A DNA stretch of 64,000 nucleotides, from the NCBI GenBank assembly GCA_036971615.1, contig JAYKKR010000044.1, forward strand, positions 1-64,000, in the 5' to 3' direction. The position numbers were made by a program, and so were the translations under genes. The notes beneath the pieces were generated by a model that saw only the letters and a list, made by a program, of their open reading frames with translations, searched no databases and was not told the DNA's origin. This DNA is from Amyloporia xantha (lineage: Eukaryota; Basidiomycota; Agaricomycetes; Polyporales; Adustoporiaceae). This document shows positions 1-11,826 of the stretch, one piece after another. Each line of letters begins with the position of its first letter. The stretch's first letter is position 1.

Positions 1-17
1 GCATAAAAATGACTCAC

Positions 18-337
18 GATCCAACATGAGCGTCGAGCTCAATCTCCTTGAGACTCGAACTACCGAACGGGCCACGAGCAATCGCGTTTTCTGTCGTCCG
101 TCTTCCGAATCCCACACTTCCAGTAAGTCTTTGGAAGCCATCAGGAACTCCAAACTCCTGGTGTATGGGATGATTCGCATCCTTCTCTGCATTGAAGAGA
201 CGGTAAAACGCCCCGTCTCTCAAGTAGCCGACATCTCCTATTTCTATGTCAACGCCTTCTGGACACCACAAGGGATACCCTTCCTTGCGTCTGAAGAGTT
301 GTCTGGCGTAGACGTCCCACGCAGGTGAGTCGGACAT
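18..337 (-). CDS. First exon of fungal-specific YARQLF-type protein, cut by window edge
   Basis: The exon encodes about 106 residues beginning MSDSPAWDVYARQLFRR and including YPLWCPE, EIGDVGYLRDGAFYRLFN and the pattern HQEFGVPDGF. This is the N-terminal module of a large agaricomycete family of unknown function whose later part carries CTDDQGAL. The closest relative is the exon at 4189-4514, with the same order of motifs. The exon ends at a GTGAGT donor (plus-strand actcac at 12-17), so the reading frame does not really stop at position 14; the rest of the gene lies beyond the left edge. I chose the ATG at 337 because the paralogue starts at the equivalent place. Function is unknown; the family assignment rests on recalled motifs. 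Confidence 0.7.
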
Positions 338-1574
338 GCAGTGATCGATCTGTCCGAGTAGCAGAAATGGATGAGGCTAGGCGCTAACAAAGGTAGGTAT
401 GAGGGAGGAATTCGGATTCAAAAGGCAGACGATCAAGTAGATATGGGGATTCCAGCATGCCATGAGTGGGTCATATCAAGGCTGTGATAAGACGGCAGCT
501 CACTAGAAGTCGAAACAGCCTCCAGGACCCATCTAGCGCCGGTATGTACTTCGCCAGCACACGTAATACCAATTCCGACATGTCTGCTTCCTGTAAGCAT
601 ATCTGAAGAACAAATATAAACGGATACAGCCTCAGGTCAGAACCGTCAGGCAGTCCAATATGAACAGGGCACACAGCGTCATAGAAGTGCATAGCCATGC
701 TCCGCAGGCGTGATTTGGACCACATTCCGCAGGCGATTGTACCCGGAACAATTTGATAGCACCCACTTTTTCTATATAGCATGGCGAAATATATCATCTC
801 CTGCTGAAACTCTATTCCTCGCGGCGGAACAGCCACCGGCTTCCGAGTTCGTACGCTTCAAATGCACTGTTAGTGGCCTCGTGATTCAAACAGACAATTC
901 ATTACTTCCGAATACGCAGCTCTCAGACACTCAGACATTTTCTAGTCGAACATGCATCTTGAGTCAGATCAAGCACTTGTGAGACGGCCGGTACCTCAAG
1001 GCCTCAAGCTTCAAGACTCGGGTCATGAATGATTACTTCACGGCGAGAACTTTGCAGTTGCGCTCGAGATGCATAGCGAAGCGGAGAATAGCGCAGACTG
1101 CTGACCTTTGAGAAATACTGGTTAAGACATTTCTCACGGCAGATAAGTACTGACCTGCGTGGAATTTCGCACGTGGCGGAATACGTTAATTAGCCGCCCA
1201 GATCTCGATAACAATCCGACAGCGGATGGTGGTGTAAAGCGACCTAGACACGAAGGCAACAGGGGATACGAATATCTCGCGGGCTTCCTGTCGAAAGCCA
1301 TGCGCTTCTGATATACGGGTTGTGGCAAAAAGTGAGACTTTCTCACTAAAGTACTACGAAACGAACGGATCCAAGGGAAGTTAACATTTACAGTTTCCCA
1401 AATTAGATCGTCAAGTTTCAGTACACAGAATAACATATCCTACGCCGGCGGTATGCGGTTGACATACTACAAAATCAGTTGAAATAGTCGTACACAGAAA
1501 GAAGTGCTGAAAGTCCTGACTTATCACCCGAAGTAGCTTCGCGTTCGAGATCTATCCACTGAATTCATCGAATC
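338..1574. other. Intergenic, no supported gene
   Basis: Reading frames of 90-121 codons occur on both strands (for example minus 471-836 and minus 1134-1436), but none shows a recognisable motif, consistent codon bias or splice structure. This stretch lies upstream of the exon at 18-337 and downstream of the WD40 gene, so it presumably holds the promoter of the former and the terminator of the latter. I could not pick out either. Confidence 0.5.
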
Positions 1575-4514
1575 TCAAGCGGGACCGGCCTCTACACGAG
1601 CATCGTGTATATTCCACAAGAGGATAGTGCTGTCATCCGAGACAGACACTATACGAGTCCCGTTAGGCGCAAAGCGTAGCCGACTGATATTGTCTTCGTG
1701 CTGAGTAAAGCGCGCTACGCATGTACCGGTAGTCGTGTTCCACACGCGAATTGAGAAGTCTTCACCGCCGGCCGCGACCAGCTCACCATCTGCCGAGAAT
1801 GTTTCTGCGCTGACGAGACCGTCTCCACCATCTATAGTGGACAGCAGCTCGCCACTGAAGGAGTCGCATACTTTGATCGTTCTGTCGTTGGCCACAGATA
1901 ACACATTTTTGCCATCGGGTGAGAACATTGCGGAAAACACGGTCCCGGTATGTTCGCGCAATAACACAAACTCGTCGCCTGAGATAGCGCTAGATATCCT
2001 GACGGACCCATCGTCCGAGCTTGTTACTAGCCGACGGCTGTCAGCAGAGAACGCGATCGAGTTGATCACGCCTGAGTGGCCGTCGATTTCAGCGAGTCGC
2101 GACCCGTCCTCTGCACTCCACACCCGTGCGATGCTGTCTGCACTGGCAGACACGAAGCGAGTACCATCGCGAGCGAACGCAAGATGCACGACCATAGCAT
2201 CGTGCATCCCTTCTGCGAGCTGTCTACCCGTTTCTGTGTCCCACAGTTTGATAGAGAAGTCCACCGATGCGGAGACAATAGTTTTTCCGTTAGGAGAGAA
2301 GGTGACGGCCTTGATCATCCCTCTATGCCCCTCCAAGACGACTTCTTGTTCGCCAGTACGCGCATTCGAAACGATTAGCCGCTTATCGCGGGAGCCGGAA
2401 ACAAGGAGTCGGCCGTCCGAAGAAAATGCAAGAGCGGAAATAGCTTCTGAGTGACCAGACATCTCCCGCACAGCTTGACCGGTGGTGGTTTCCCAAATAA
2501 CGACAGACGCATTCTCAAATCCGCTAGCAATATATCGTCCGTCGGGGGAGTATGCGAGCGCACAAATGACGCCTATGTTCTCGTTATGCTGGAGCTGCAC
2601 ATGAGGAAATGCAGGAGGATTCTCCCACTTTACCGTACTGTCATCTTCACCCGACCTATCAAAGGATGGATTTGGATTGCTGAAATCATTGCGACTAGAC
2701 TGTTCCAGCGACTGATTTGGGGTGATTTCTGCAACTCTAGCATGATGGACGGTGTCGTCCTTGTTCTGATCACCCTCAACTTGACGCTCGGATGATATTC
2801 CTGCGGGGTGTATAGCGGCGTCTCCAACCCGCGCAGTGTCGGTAGGTGAGTCGTCAACGTGTTCCACATTCAAAGCCTCCGAAGGTTCGATAACGCGGGG
2901 CGGCACGCTAGCACTCTCCTCTGGGACGGCTGGGCCAACAGACGGTGTCATGCTATTCTGTTGGAGGAACTCTCTTGATTGGGCAGCCACAACACTATCG
3001 TCAATGAATAGCATCCCGACTGACGTATAAATCAGTATTATGAATCATAGACGAAATGAAGAGCGACGAACGTCCATCGCCTGTGACCTCGATCTGTGGC
3101 TGAGAACTCCGAAGCAAAGCAGGTATGTCTTCCGGGATCTCGGATCCCTGGTCATTGAAACCTGATGTGAGTCAAGTAGAATACAGAACCACCGCCTTCA
3201 CGCACATTACATAAGAAGAGCAGATCTCTGTCGCTGGCGATCGCGATCTCTGCCTGTGAATGCTGAGCAAGACGCGCTTCTCAGCGTTAGGCGTCTGACT
3301 TTAAAGAACGGCAGCATACTTCGAGGATATAGTCAAGGACAAACCCGACGGGATCGTACGGCTATTGCCAACTTTATCAAACTGTCCGCGACAGGTGAAG
3401 TTGGATCGTACCTCGTCAACAGGCGGGACTTGTTCGACGACGGTCTCAACATCATCGTCATCGGGAGGGCAAGATGGATCACGCGGTTCAGCCGCAGCCC
3501 GCATGATCTTAGGTATAAATCCTAGACGCTTTTTCATTTTCAGGTAATGCAGGAATATGCACTGGTTCTGGACAAGAGGCTGCTCTCGATCAGACCGATG
3601 AGCGTCAAGCTGCTGCTGACTTCCGTGTTGCCGTCTCTGCGGCTGCTGTGGCTGCGATTCCGGTCGTCGATGTCTCTGTCTTGATTGCTGTGGAGAACGC
3701 GGACGGTCATTCCTGTGCTGATGATTGTTGTGCTGACGTGTTCTTGGAGGTCCGGAGCGGGAGATCCAGTTTGCACTGCGAGTTTGCGTCGTAGTACCTG
3801 TGAAAGATACTTGCACAGGGATCCCAAAATCTCCATTGAACGACACCTTGGCACTTTTGCCTTCGCGGGTGACTGCCGAAACTGCCCACTCTGTCGTCTT
3901 GACAAACCCGATAACGAGCGCGATGTGTTCGAGCTTCATATCAAGCTCCAGGATGTCGCTGGCAAAATCAAGCCAACTTTGGATGTTCTTGGCCATGTGG
4001 TTTTGCATCCTACGAACACTTTGCAAGATCTCCCGTGAAGCCGATTCCTTGATGACAAGCAGCGCACCTTGGTCGTCGGTGCATTTGAAGTGACAACCTA
4101 CACCGACACCATGTCTGCAAACGCATATCCGGTCAGGTCCAACATCTCTAGCAATGTGAAACATCAACGTCCACGAAATGACACTCACGCAGCAGCTGAA
4201 GCATCAACGTCGATCTCTTTCAGACTGAAGCTGCTCAATGCGCCTGCATCGATCGCAGTATCTCTTCTATGCCTCCCAAAGTTGTTGGTCGTCAACTCTG
4301 TGAACCCTTCTGGTACTCCAAACTCTTCATGTATCGGATCGTTGCGTCCACGCGTGACGTTGAACATGCGATAGAATGCGCCATCCCGCACATAGCCCAC
4401 GTCCCCGATCTCTACTTCGCCCGCTTCCGTAACTTCTGGACACCACAAAGGGTAGCCCTGCCCACGTCTAAAGAGTTGCCGGGCATAGACTTCAGCTGGA
4501 GATATATAAGCCAT
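1575..4514 (-). CDS. CTDDQGAL-family fungal protein fused to eight WD40 repeats
   Basis: Predicted exons are 4514-4189, 4114-3412, 3361-3320, 3253-3211, 3161-3025 and 2957-1575, with introns of 74, 50, 66, 49 and 67 bp and all phases consistent, giving about 877 residues. The N-terminus has YARQLFRRGQGYPLWCPE and EIGDVGYVRDGAFYRMF; exon 2 has FKCTDDQGALLVIKES and WISRSGPP, then a Q/R-rich stretch and NQCIFLHYLKMKKRLG; the short exons give DYILE, AIASDRDLLFL and EIPEDIPALL, the usual order in this agaricomycete family. The last exon holds eight WD40 units (for example FSPDGKNVLS, IKLWDTETG). WD40 propellers are protein-interaction platforms; the cellular role here is unknown. The last splice (GTCAGT donor) is the least certain. 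If it is not used, the first protein ends at 3001 and a separate WD40 protein could start at 3014, overlapping it. Confidence 0.65.
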
Positions 4515-5545
4515 AGAATACGGCGAATTGCACCAGGAAAGTTAAGAGGACAGAGATCAGAGCGGATATCTGGGCAATGAGGGTGATATTCCAGGTTTGA
4601 CTGTATGTCGAATGGATGGAAGGGAAGAGGCTGTGGTATAGTCTTCAGATCGCGGCTGTGCTACGCTATCAGATCCATGAGGCGCTGTCTACCTCCAGGA
4701 CTATGAGGATTCTATTGACCAAGTAGAACGTGTCATTGGAAAACGCACCGCCATTCGGGAATTTCCGCCATCCTCCATTCAGAACGTGGACATGTCACAT
4801 TCACAGCTTCCATCCCCCAGTTCGTCAAAAGCACGAGATACATACAATATAAGCCCGCCGAGCGCAATCAGGAGATATTCAGAGATAAAGCTGCGGGCAC
4901 CAGACTGGACATCTGGCCGTGTCCCGTTGATTGGGATGGATTGTCTCCGCGACACGAGTCCTATGAGCGCAAAAAATATAAGAAGTGTATATGTAAGCAT
5001 TGAGCCGTGCCTCGGACCTTTTCCGAGATTAGCAGTGGTCTTTCTAGTGGCGTTTCCATCCTACAGCTCTAGTGATTCGTGACAAGTCTTCAAAGGGAGA
5101 GCTCGACGACGGTTCACCTTGTTACGAGCTTCAATCCGGACAAGGAAGGACACTCTGGTGAAGTACCTGTAAGCACCGCATGTGACATGCAATCGGATAC
5201 GGATACATGAGATAACAGACTTCAGACGCCCACAGACGCCCACAGTCTACACGATTCGAAGGCGTGGTCAGGACAATACAACATGTGGGCGAATCGATAG
5301 AAATGGTGCTTACATCGCTTAGGCTGCGTAGCTCTATATAGTTTGTACTGTTTCATTTCGTCGCTCACATTAGTCAACAACTGACTACAACGGCATAGGC
5401 CCGTAGACAATTTCATAACCTGTGTGAACCGGTGCAGTGATTCGAAATGGCACTTCCTCCTGTGCATGCGTTCGGACGTCCTCGTGCACGGACTAGCAAG
5501 AAAGGAGAATCTATACTACAAGAGCCGTGGACGTTTTCGCACGGT
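4515..5545. other. Intergenic; one weak small-membrane-protein frame
   Basis: This is the upstream region of the WD40 fusion gene. The only frame worth recording is minus 5000-4779 (73 codons), which has two hydrophobic stretches (TYTLLIFFALIGLV and YLLIALGGLILYV) and could be a two-span membrane protein. It has no homologue I recognise and no visible promoter, so I do not call it a gene. The rest shows nothing supported. Confidence 0.3.
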
Positions 5546-5604
5546 AGACAAAGACGTTATCTCATTGGCTCAGACACGTAGACAAAGATAATATCTGATT
5601 GGCT
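5546..5604. repeat. Two direct repeats each ending in an inverted CCAAT box
   Basis: A segment of about 26 bp beginning tagacaaaga and ending attggct is repeated with a 33-bp offset (5546-5570 and 5579-5604). Each copy carries ATTGG, the reverse complement of CCAAT, in the same place. Paired CCAAT boxes are common in fungal promoters, but no convincing gene starts close by on either strand. Confidence 0.55.
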
Positions 5605-5647
5605 GACGCGTCCCGACTCGAGACGCCCACGCACCCTCCGTCATTCG

Positions 5648-5780
5648 TCGCGGCCATATGACTCTGGAAGCGCAACGGCTCGAAATACTCTTCCACATAC
5701 ATACATGCACAACTGCGCGTCTCTCCTGTGTCTCTCATCGCGGCTATTTAACTCTGGAAGCACGAAGGCTTGCTATATTC
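5648..5780. repeat. Imperfect 45-bp direct repeat
   Basis: The segments starting tcgcggccatatgactctgg (about 5648) and tcgcggctatttaactctgg (about 5738) share the order cgcgg, ctctggaagc and an ataTtc-like end. They are separated by about 45 bp of unrelated sequence. Their role is unknown; a decayed tandem duplication is the simplest reading. Confidence 0.45.
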
Positions 5781-7033
5781 AGTATCCGCTCTCTTAGACT
5801 GAATCTCCTGCAGCTGCAGCCTGAGCCAGAGCCGACTTCGAAAGACTGTATATTGGACGGTCCTTTGTGTGACCCGTGACGCACTTGCAACTGTGCATGA
5901 AACAACCGGCGAATATTAATAGTAGAAAACTCATCCCTTTCTCCAATAGTACTTTTACTGAGCAGATGACCTGCAGAGAGTACTGGGGTTACAGCGCGAC
6001 CTCCTGCATACTGTAATCACAACACCACACTCAGAGAATGTACGATAACTGACCCCTCGAGTCGGCTATAGCACCTCAGGGGCAGCCTTCGAACTGTCAA
6101 TCGCGAGGTCATTGGCGCGGCCATGAACGGGAACGGCTACAATGGGCGAATGAGGCTTTACCAACGTACACAATCCGGGTACATACCAGCTCTAATGTCC
6201 AATCGTGCCGTCGCATCGCAATAACTGGCTTCGCAGACTACGGTATCAGGACGGTTGACAATCGATGATTGGAAGCTCAACACGGTAATGTGTCCCCCTC
6301 TTGCATCACCCTTGCAGTCTGTTCGTGTACTGATGTTGTCGATATTGTTCATCTACAGCAACACCTGTCTGGCATGCGTATCACAATGTCAGTACTGAAT
6401 AAACATATTATTCTTTGTTCGTTATCCAACACTGCCTGGGGTTTATGCTGAGGCTGTGGCTCTGGTGACTGATTGTTGGCATTCACTTACCGTGACTCTC
6501 GGACATCTTGACTTACCTTTCTATACATGCCCGACCCTAAAGTGCTCCACTGCTCTGTTTCTTCTCACAAAAGCAGAAGGAGATCGGCGCTGGTATTCTT
6601 GAATTTGTTTTCTAATAGTACTTTGCTGAAGCATCTCATCAGGCCGGGTCTCTTCTATCCAACTGACAGTGGCAACCTATTCACAAAAACCTTTCCTGTA
6701 TGCGCAAATATCTGGAAGATAGATGCTATGCCTAAGAACATTGGAAATATATCAGTCTGCCGTTACATGATCAATGCAAGCCTGACAGTCCTCACAAAAG
6801 ATGTTTACAAAAAGGTGCTCGCATCGACAAAGTATCTCGAAAGCAGCGGGAGCAATGCTGGCACTACAAACACGGTACGTCTACAGTCCCTTCTCACTAT
6901 TGAGACTTACAACATTGGTATTCCGTTCGCAGCTCATATTTCATCATTCCTGCGAGTATCACCTCAAGCAGAATTGTGTTGAGATTGTTCATGGGCTGTC
7001 ACTCGTGCAATGCTGAATATGTCATACACAAGG
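5781..7033. other. No recognised gene; one 151-codon open frame
   Basis: Plus 6527-6982 is open for 151 codons but shows no motif, signal peptide or splice structure I can recognise. The remainder contains only short frames. The stretch lies upstream of the Helitron-like terminus at 7389-7416 and could be the body of that element; I could not find a convincing 5' TC terminus. Confidence 0.35.
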
Positions 7034-7260
7034 GACCACAAAACCGACCACCGTTAGGTGGATGGCTGAGTGGCCACCTTACATGAGACCTGGCATATAT
7101 ATCTACGTGTTTGACTTAGCCTACGGTTGCCTGTGTGAGTCTGTTCGGCTGTAGCCTGTATGAACATGAGCTTTGAACTACGATATTGAATTCTTCCACT
7201 TCCACAAATGGGCACGGGGCCACGAAGCTGACCACCGCAAGGTGGGCAGCTGAGTGGCCC
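7034..7260. repeat. Pair of related imperfect hairpins
   Basis: Two copies about 180 bp apart share the core gaccaccg-NNA-ggtgg and gctgagtggcc. The second (7217-7260) is the better hairpin: a 7-bp outer stem GGGCCAC/GTGGCCC, facing GA/GA, then AGCTG/CAGCT, an A-G mismatch, CCACC/GGTGG and a GCAA (GNRA) loop. The first (about 7034-7074) keeps the inner stem with loop GTTA and a weaker outer stem. At one stem position C-G in the first copy is T-A in the second. They may be parts of the element whose end lies at 7416. Confidence 0.6.
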
Positions 7261-7388
7261 TTTGTGAGACTTCTGATACTTCACTGAGGGTATGACTGCC
7301 TGTCCGAATTCGTAGTGCTGCTGTGAGCTTGAATTTGAAATGTAAATATAAACTGCCCTCTCAGATTCTTTCATAATTTCACTGAAAG

Positions 7389-7416
7389 CCCGTAGCGAAG
7401 CACGGGTAACTGCTAG
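7389..7416 (+). mobile_element. Helitron-like 3' terminus (hairpin plus CTAG)
   Basis: CCCGT-agcgaagc-ACGGG forms a short hairpin at 7389-7406, followed six bases later by CTAG (7413-7416) and then T. A short GC hairpin just before CTRR, with insertion before T, is the known signature of Helitron 3' ends. No Rep/helicase open frame is visible upstream, so this would be a non-autonomous or decayed element. Its 5' end is not identified. Confidence 0.6.
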
Positions 7417-8266
7417 TATATATCAAACGTCTTCAGAGATGCGCGAGAGAAGCATAACAAAGACGGTGTAATAAATCGTTGATGAGCACACAACCCTGAG
7501 AAGGCTTCGCTTCCCTGACTGGAATACTGTACCGCTTCCTGATGTCATCCCCCAAAGATGGGACGAGTAATCACAACAGCGGGAGCCGCTCAAAGATCTG
7601 ATACTATAGACAAGCAACGTAAGAGCAGATATATCTAGCGGCATCGGGAACGTACCATCATCAATGACAAACGCATAAAACGGCTCACAAAAGATGACTG
7701 GCAACACTACTTGGACAACGTACTTTCACTGATAAAGAAGGGACGGTACCGGCCTGAAACCTTCAAGCTTGACATGTACGACGCCCACAATAGTCCTCTA
7801 ATGCCAATAGGCCTGCGAGCAGCGGCAACTTCACTTGACGCTTGTCGCCTTGGCAGATTTGAGGCCCAGTAAACAGCGAGTGGATAAAGGCCATGTGTCC
7901 TTATAGCCTGTTTGAAGAAACGTGCAGTTCTTCGAATGAGGCCGTAGTCGTAAGATGACCGGCCTCCGAAGATGCAACCATCGTAGTAAAACCTCCAGTA
8001 TGACCACAACCGAGCAAAAGCGCCGCAAACATATAACAAGTAGAATTGGTGTTATGGGTAGAGAAATAACTCCAAAATATCCATAAAAGATTGACCCAAG
8101 GTCCCACAGTACTGTCATCCCGGCGTGCACAGGCTACGAGCAGTTGAACCGAATGAATATAATAGCCCTAGCATCAGATATAGATGGACTTAGAGTCATG
8201 AATGGATAGTGAATTAAGCGAGACACAATAAACCAGAGCAACAATGAGGTGAGACATCCATGTCAA
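7417..8266. other. No supported gene
   Basis: Minus-strand frames of 94-110 codons (7423-7707, 7707-8039, 7831-8130) overlap one another in different frames. The frame at 8130-7831 starts with a hydrophobic run (SIFYGYFGVISLPITPILLVI) that could be a membrane segment. I could not join these into a gene with sensible splice sites. They may be remnants of a membrane-protein gene. Confidence 0.3.
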
Positions 8267-8988
8267 TGGATGCGTTTCCGTAAGGTTTTTACGGATGTCT
8301 CGATTTTGTAAATCTCAACAAATCTCGATTAATCTCGATGCGAACAATGTAACATTTCTATGAAAGCCTGGCATTATCCCTCCTACATAATGGTATGGTT
8401 GGAATGGGCTTGCGAAAGCAAGCAGTTTGACACCCATATGATAGCACCGAAGGGAGAGCAATATTGCGCCGTGAATTCGACTTTGTCAGTGATTGGTCGG
8501 TGCGACCCAAATGCGTGGCGGCATGTGATGGAGCACTGCCTTTTCGGGCAAGCGCGGGTCGGGGCCACAGCTGTAAACGCGCTATCTACAAGGGGGGTCG
8601 GACCCCCTTCCTTGAACAGTGATTTAACACAAATGTGCCTATACCCCAAACTCCTTCAAAGTATACCATTTTATTCATATAGATCTCAGGAAGCACTGTG
8701 ACGAGTTTGCACACTTTGCGGATTGAACCTGTTCATCCAGGGCTCTTGTGAACGCTCCTCCTCCACGAGCGCCTATGCGAGGCTTGGAAGGGAAGGTTGG
8801 AGAAGACTCGGCAAAGATGCCGAGGTAGTGCGGAAGATTCCGATATTACATTTGGCAGGTCATTCACATTCCCACGGCGAGGATTGGACCGTTCATATCA
8901 AAAATTAGTGAAACCTTATTTTTATCCATCTTTTTTGGGACATTTACAGACTAGAAATTACCGTAAAAACCTTACGGAAACGCATCCA
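8267..8988. mobile_element. 722-bp non-autonomous DNA element with perfect 28-bp inverted ends
   Basis: The left end (8267-8294) begins TGGATGCGTTTCCGTAAGG and the right end (8961-8988) is its exact reverse complement over 28 bp; weaker similarity continues inward. The terminal repeat itself contains CCGTAA...TTACGG, so each end can also fold alone. Flanking AAT on both sides (8265-8267 and 8988-8990, overlapping the terminal bases) hints at a 3-bp target duplication, but the boundary is ambiguous by one base. The interior open frame (plus 8360-8701) shows no transposase motif, so this fits a MITE-like element. Perfect ends suggest recent activity. Confidence 0.8.
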
Positions 8989-11755
8989 ATGGCGGCGAGA
9001 CCCACGAGTGCGTCTAGGACGGTCATAACTTCGAACCTGATCTGGTTGTGCAGATCGGTTCCGGCTATGCTAAGCGCTCAAGGTCGTAGGCCTGACGACA
9101 ACCTGACGATATTCAATTCACAACATGCATGTCGTGTCGTGCACAGTCCCGCTGCTCTCGAGTGTTTTATTAGGCTCTGGAATATTTTGTCAAGATTGTC
9201 CACATACGCACTGCTTACACGAATTAACTACCATTTCCCGTCAGAAACCCTACTGGTATCGGTTCATTTAATCACTGGCTTGCATTCATACACTGTGCAG
9301 GTCACGCAGCCGCGATGCTCAAAGCATACTCATGGAACTACTTTGTCATTCATTTATTTTGACGGCAGAAGAAGAGATGAACGCACCTTTGTCTATGGGA
9401 TCGAAACCAGGCTGTTAGCGATGGCAGTGGCACTCTGCAGAGGATTTCAGAGTTGTATTTTCGGACGACGTCCACTCTGATAGGTCCTCCGTTATTTCTT
9501 CCCTTCCTCGTCAAGCCGTGAATATGTGACCGTCTGTGGCGTGTGATTGCGCTCAGAATTTTTGCCCAACGTTCGTGGTGCTTGCGCACTGAACATGCTG
9601 TGAGTTCCCCCTCTAACCGTGAAGGTTCGGCTTAACAAAAGAGGCAAAGTAGGCTTCGGGTGAACAAAGCTGATTAGGTAGTGAGCGAGTAGCTTTGAAA
9701 ATGTTCTCCAAATGTGCCAATCGCCTTGCTATCAGATGGGTTGTTCGAACCGAGTATATGTTTCAACCAGCGACCAGCTGTTTCACTGAGTCTATGACAG
9801 CCCCGAAAATTCGTATCTTCAGTGTTTGCAAAATCATGTGTGAGCTTTTATCCCATCACATATATTCCTCCAAGTATATCTCATACCAAAATTAAGAGAT
9901 CTAAACAACTTTACAGGTATTGAGCATCGCCGCATCGCGCATCCTAAATAACAGTTGGTGCTTTTTGTGTTTCCAATAGATATGTATCATCGCAACTTCC
10001 TAGGGGAATATGTGTATTCATTCATGCTGCAGATCACGACATTTGATGCCAGACCTCTCCTGTTCGTACATCATACCTCGGATCATGTGCTTCGAGATAA
10101 CATCATTGCAAGTACCATGGTCAGTACAAGCACTGACAGTTGTAACGTGCGTGAACAAAGATGCAAATTCGATGCTGGAGGGTGACGCCCCTTTAGACAA
10201 GATGTCATGCGTTGCTGAAACCGGATCGAAACTGCCAAACCGTGACTGGACGTTACAATTCAAATCAACGTCATCCCAGATTACCTCTTTCACTCGTGGC
10301 TTATCATATCGTTCGTCCCTGTAACCTGCTACGTCGCCATTTCCGGTCGCCCTGACACCAATGCTGGTCTCGTCTGCTCCAGCCTGATGTCACGTTTATT
10401 CTCAGAGTAGCTGACTGACAGATCTTTGATGCGTCAACTACCGCACGGCGTTCCTCTAACCGGAGAGCACGCTCTGCATATGGCTACAAGGCGGCCGTGT
10501 TGTCCATCTGATGCTTTGTAGCGTATATTTCACGGGGAGGCGCGAGCTCCTGGCACTCCATCGCTACCGCAATGTCGTCGGACTGTACGGATTGTTCAAC
10601 ACCTGCATGATTTGATGCGGATGGGCGAAGCGCTCTGGGCAGAGGTTCAGATCTCCTACGAAGCGAGTCTGTCCATGCGGTGGCGGTTTCGTGGCATCTC
10701 CAGTCCGTAATACGTATTGTATTGAAGAGGACGCTGATTTCATGGTTTCAGCCATGTTGCTCTTTCGTATCCTCTCAAAGCCATATCACTCTGTCGTCGT
10801 GGCGATGAAGACTGACCGGTCCTCGGTCCGGACCGAAGCCGTCTTTGGCGCTGAAGATGAGATTGAGACTTGGAATTTCTTGATCACAAGATGCCGTCCG
10901 CAAGGCTTTGTTTGCAATGCCCCTTGAAGCAGCGCACAGGCGAATCAAAATATCACGTCAAGGCTTGGACCAATTTTCGACTTGATATCTCAGAAAGATT
11001 TGTCCTGATATGCGGCTAGGTCATTCCAGCTAGCAACAATAGCCTAAGTTGAGCTCCAGATATTCCAGGACATATTCATCAGCAAAACGACGAATTGACT
11101 TTTCGGTCTGAGATGTCTGAATCATGCCTGAAACGTACTGCACGTCTGAAAGCCATCTTAATCACCTGACGCTTTTGGTGGCTTGTGATTGAGCGCACCG
11201 GTAAGACTCCCAGACGTTCTCAGTCCCCAGATGGCGTGAACAGGAATAAGTAGTTAATAAGTACAGGCCACCTAGCGTCGCACAGTCAATTGCCGTGGCA
11301 ACAGTTCACAATATTAATGTATATATTTGACTATTATACATTCGGACATTCAGTACCTTAACATGAATGGATGAAAGACATTATTGCGAGGTTGTGAGGT
11401 AATGGCAAAATATTTCACAGGGAGTTGATTGATAGGGCTGCTCAGCTTCGATGGGGGCTCAGATGGGGAATCTCTCATGCCGGCTCAACGAGGGTGAAAT
11501 GTCCAAGCCATCGGCACGCGTGACGAGGCGCCGCACAAACAGCTGCGGGCTGTCTAATTATACGGGGGGCAAAATGGCCCTATCGACGATGTGACGGTCA
11601 TGCATTACGACGAGCGAGAGCCCTTATAAATGCTAATGGGTGGCAAAGATGCAACTTCAGAAGAAAATGGAATTCCGTCAAGCGGACTTTGCAGTGCCCT
11701 TTGGACAGATAAATAGAGTGATTCTCATTTATAAAGCAAGTCGACACGAGCAGAA
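8989..11755. other. Gene-poor stretch with no supported gene
   Basis: Several frames of 60-100 codons occur (minus 10293-10018, plus 10691-10927, minus 10755-10564). The first and second look mildly protein-like in composition but have no motif I recognise and no flanking splice structure. The plus frame ending at 9480 starts inside the preceding mobile element and is probably accidental. I see no RNA gene here. Confidence 0.4.
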
Positions 11756-11826
11756 ATGAGTGCGCTAAAGATGTTCGAGCTTCGAAGTCGGCGAGTCGCA
11801 GGAAAAAAAGCCACAGGCCAAAATTT

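Noticed and set aside
1735..2454. Plus-strand open frame of 239 codons
   Set aside because: It is the antisense of the WD40 exon; its Ser/Pro/Thr-rich translation is what reverse-reading of WD40 codons gives, and it has no motif.
8797..9480. 227-codon plus frame
   Set aside because: It starts inside the 722-bp element and crosses its right end, so it cannot predate the insertion; there is no motif.
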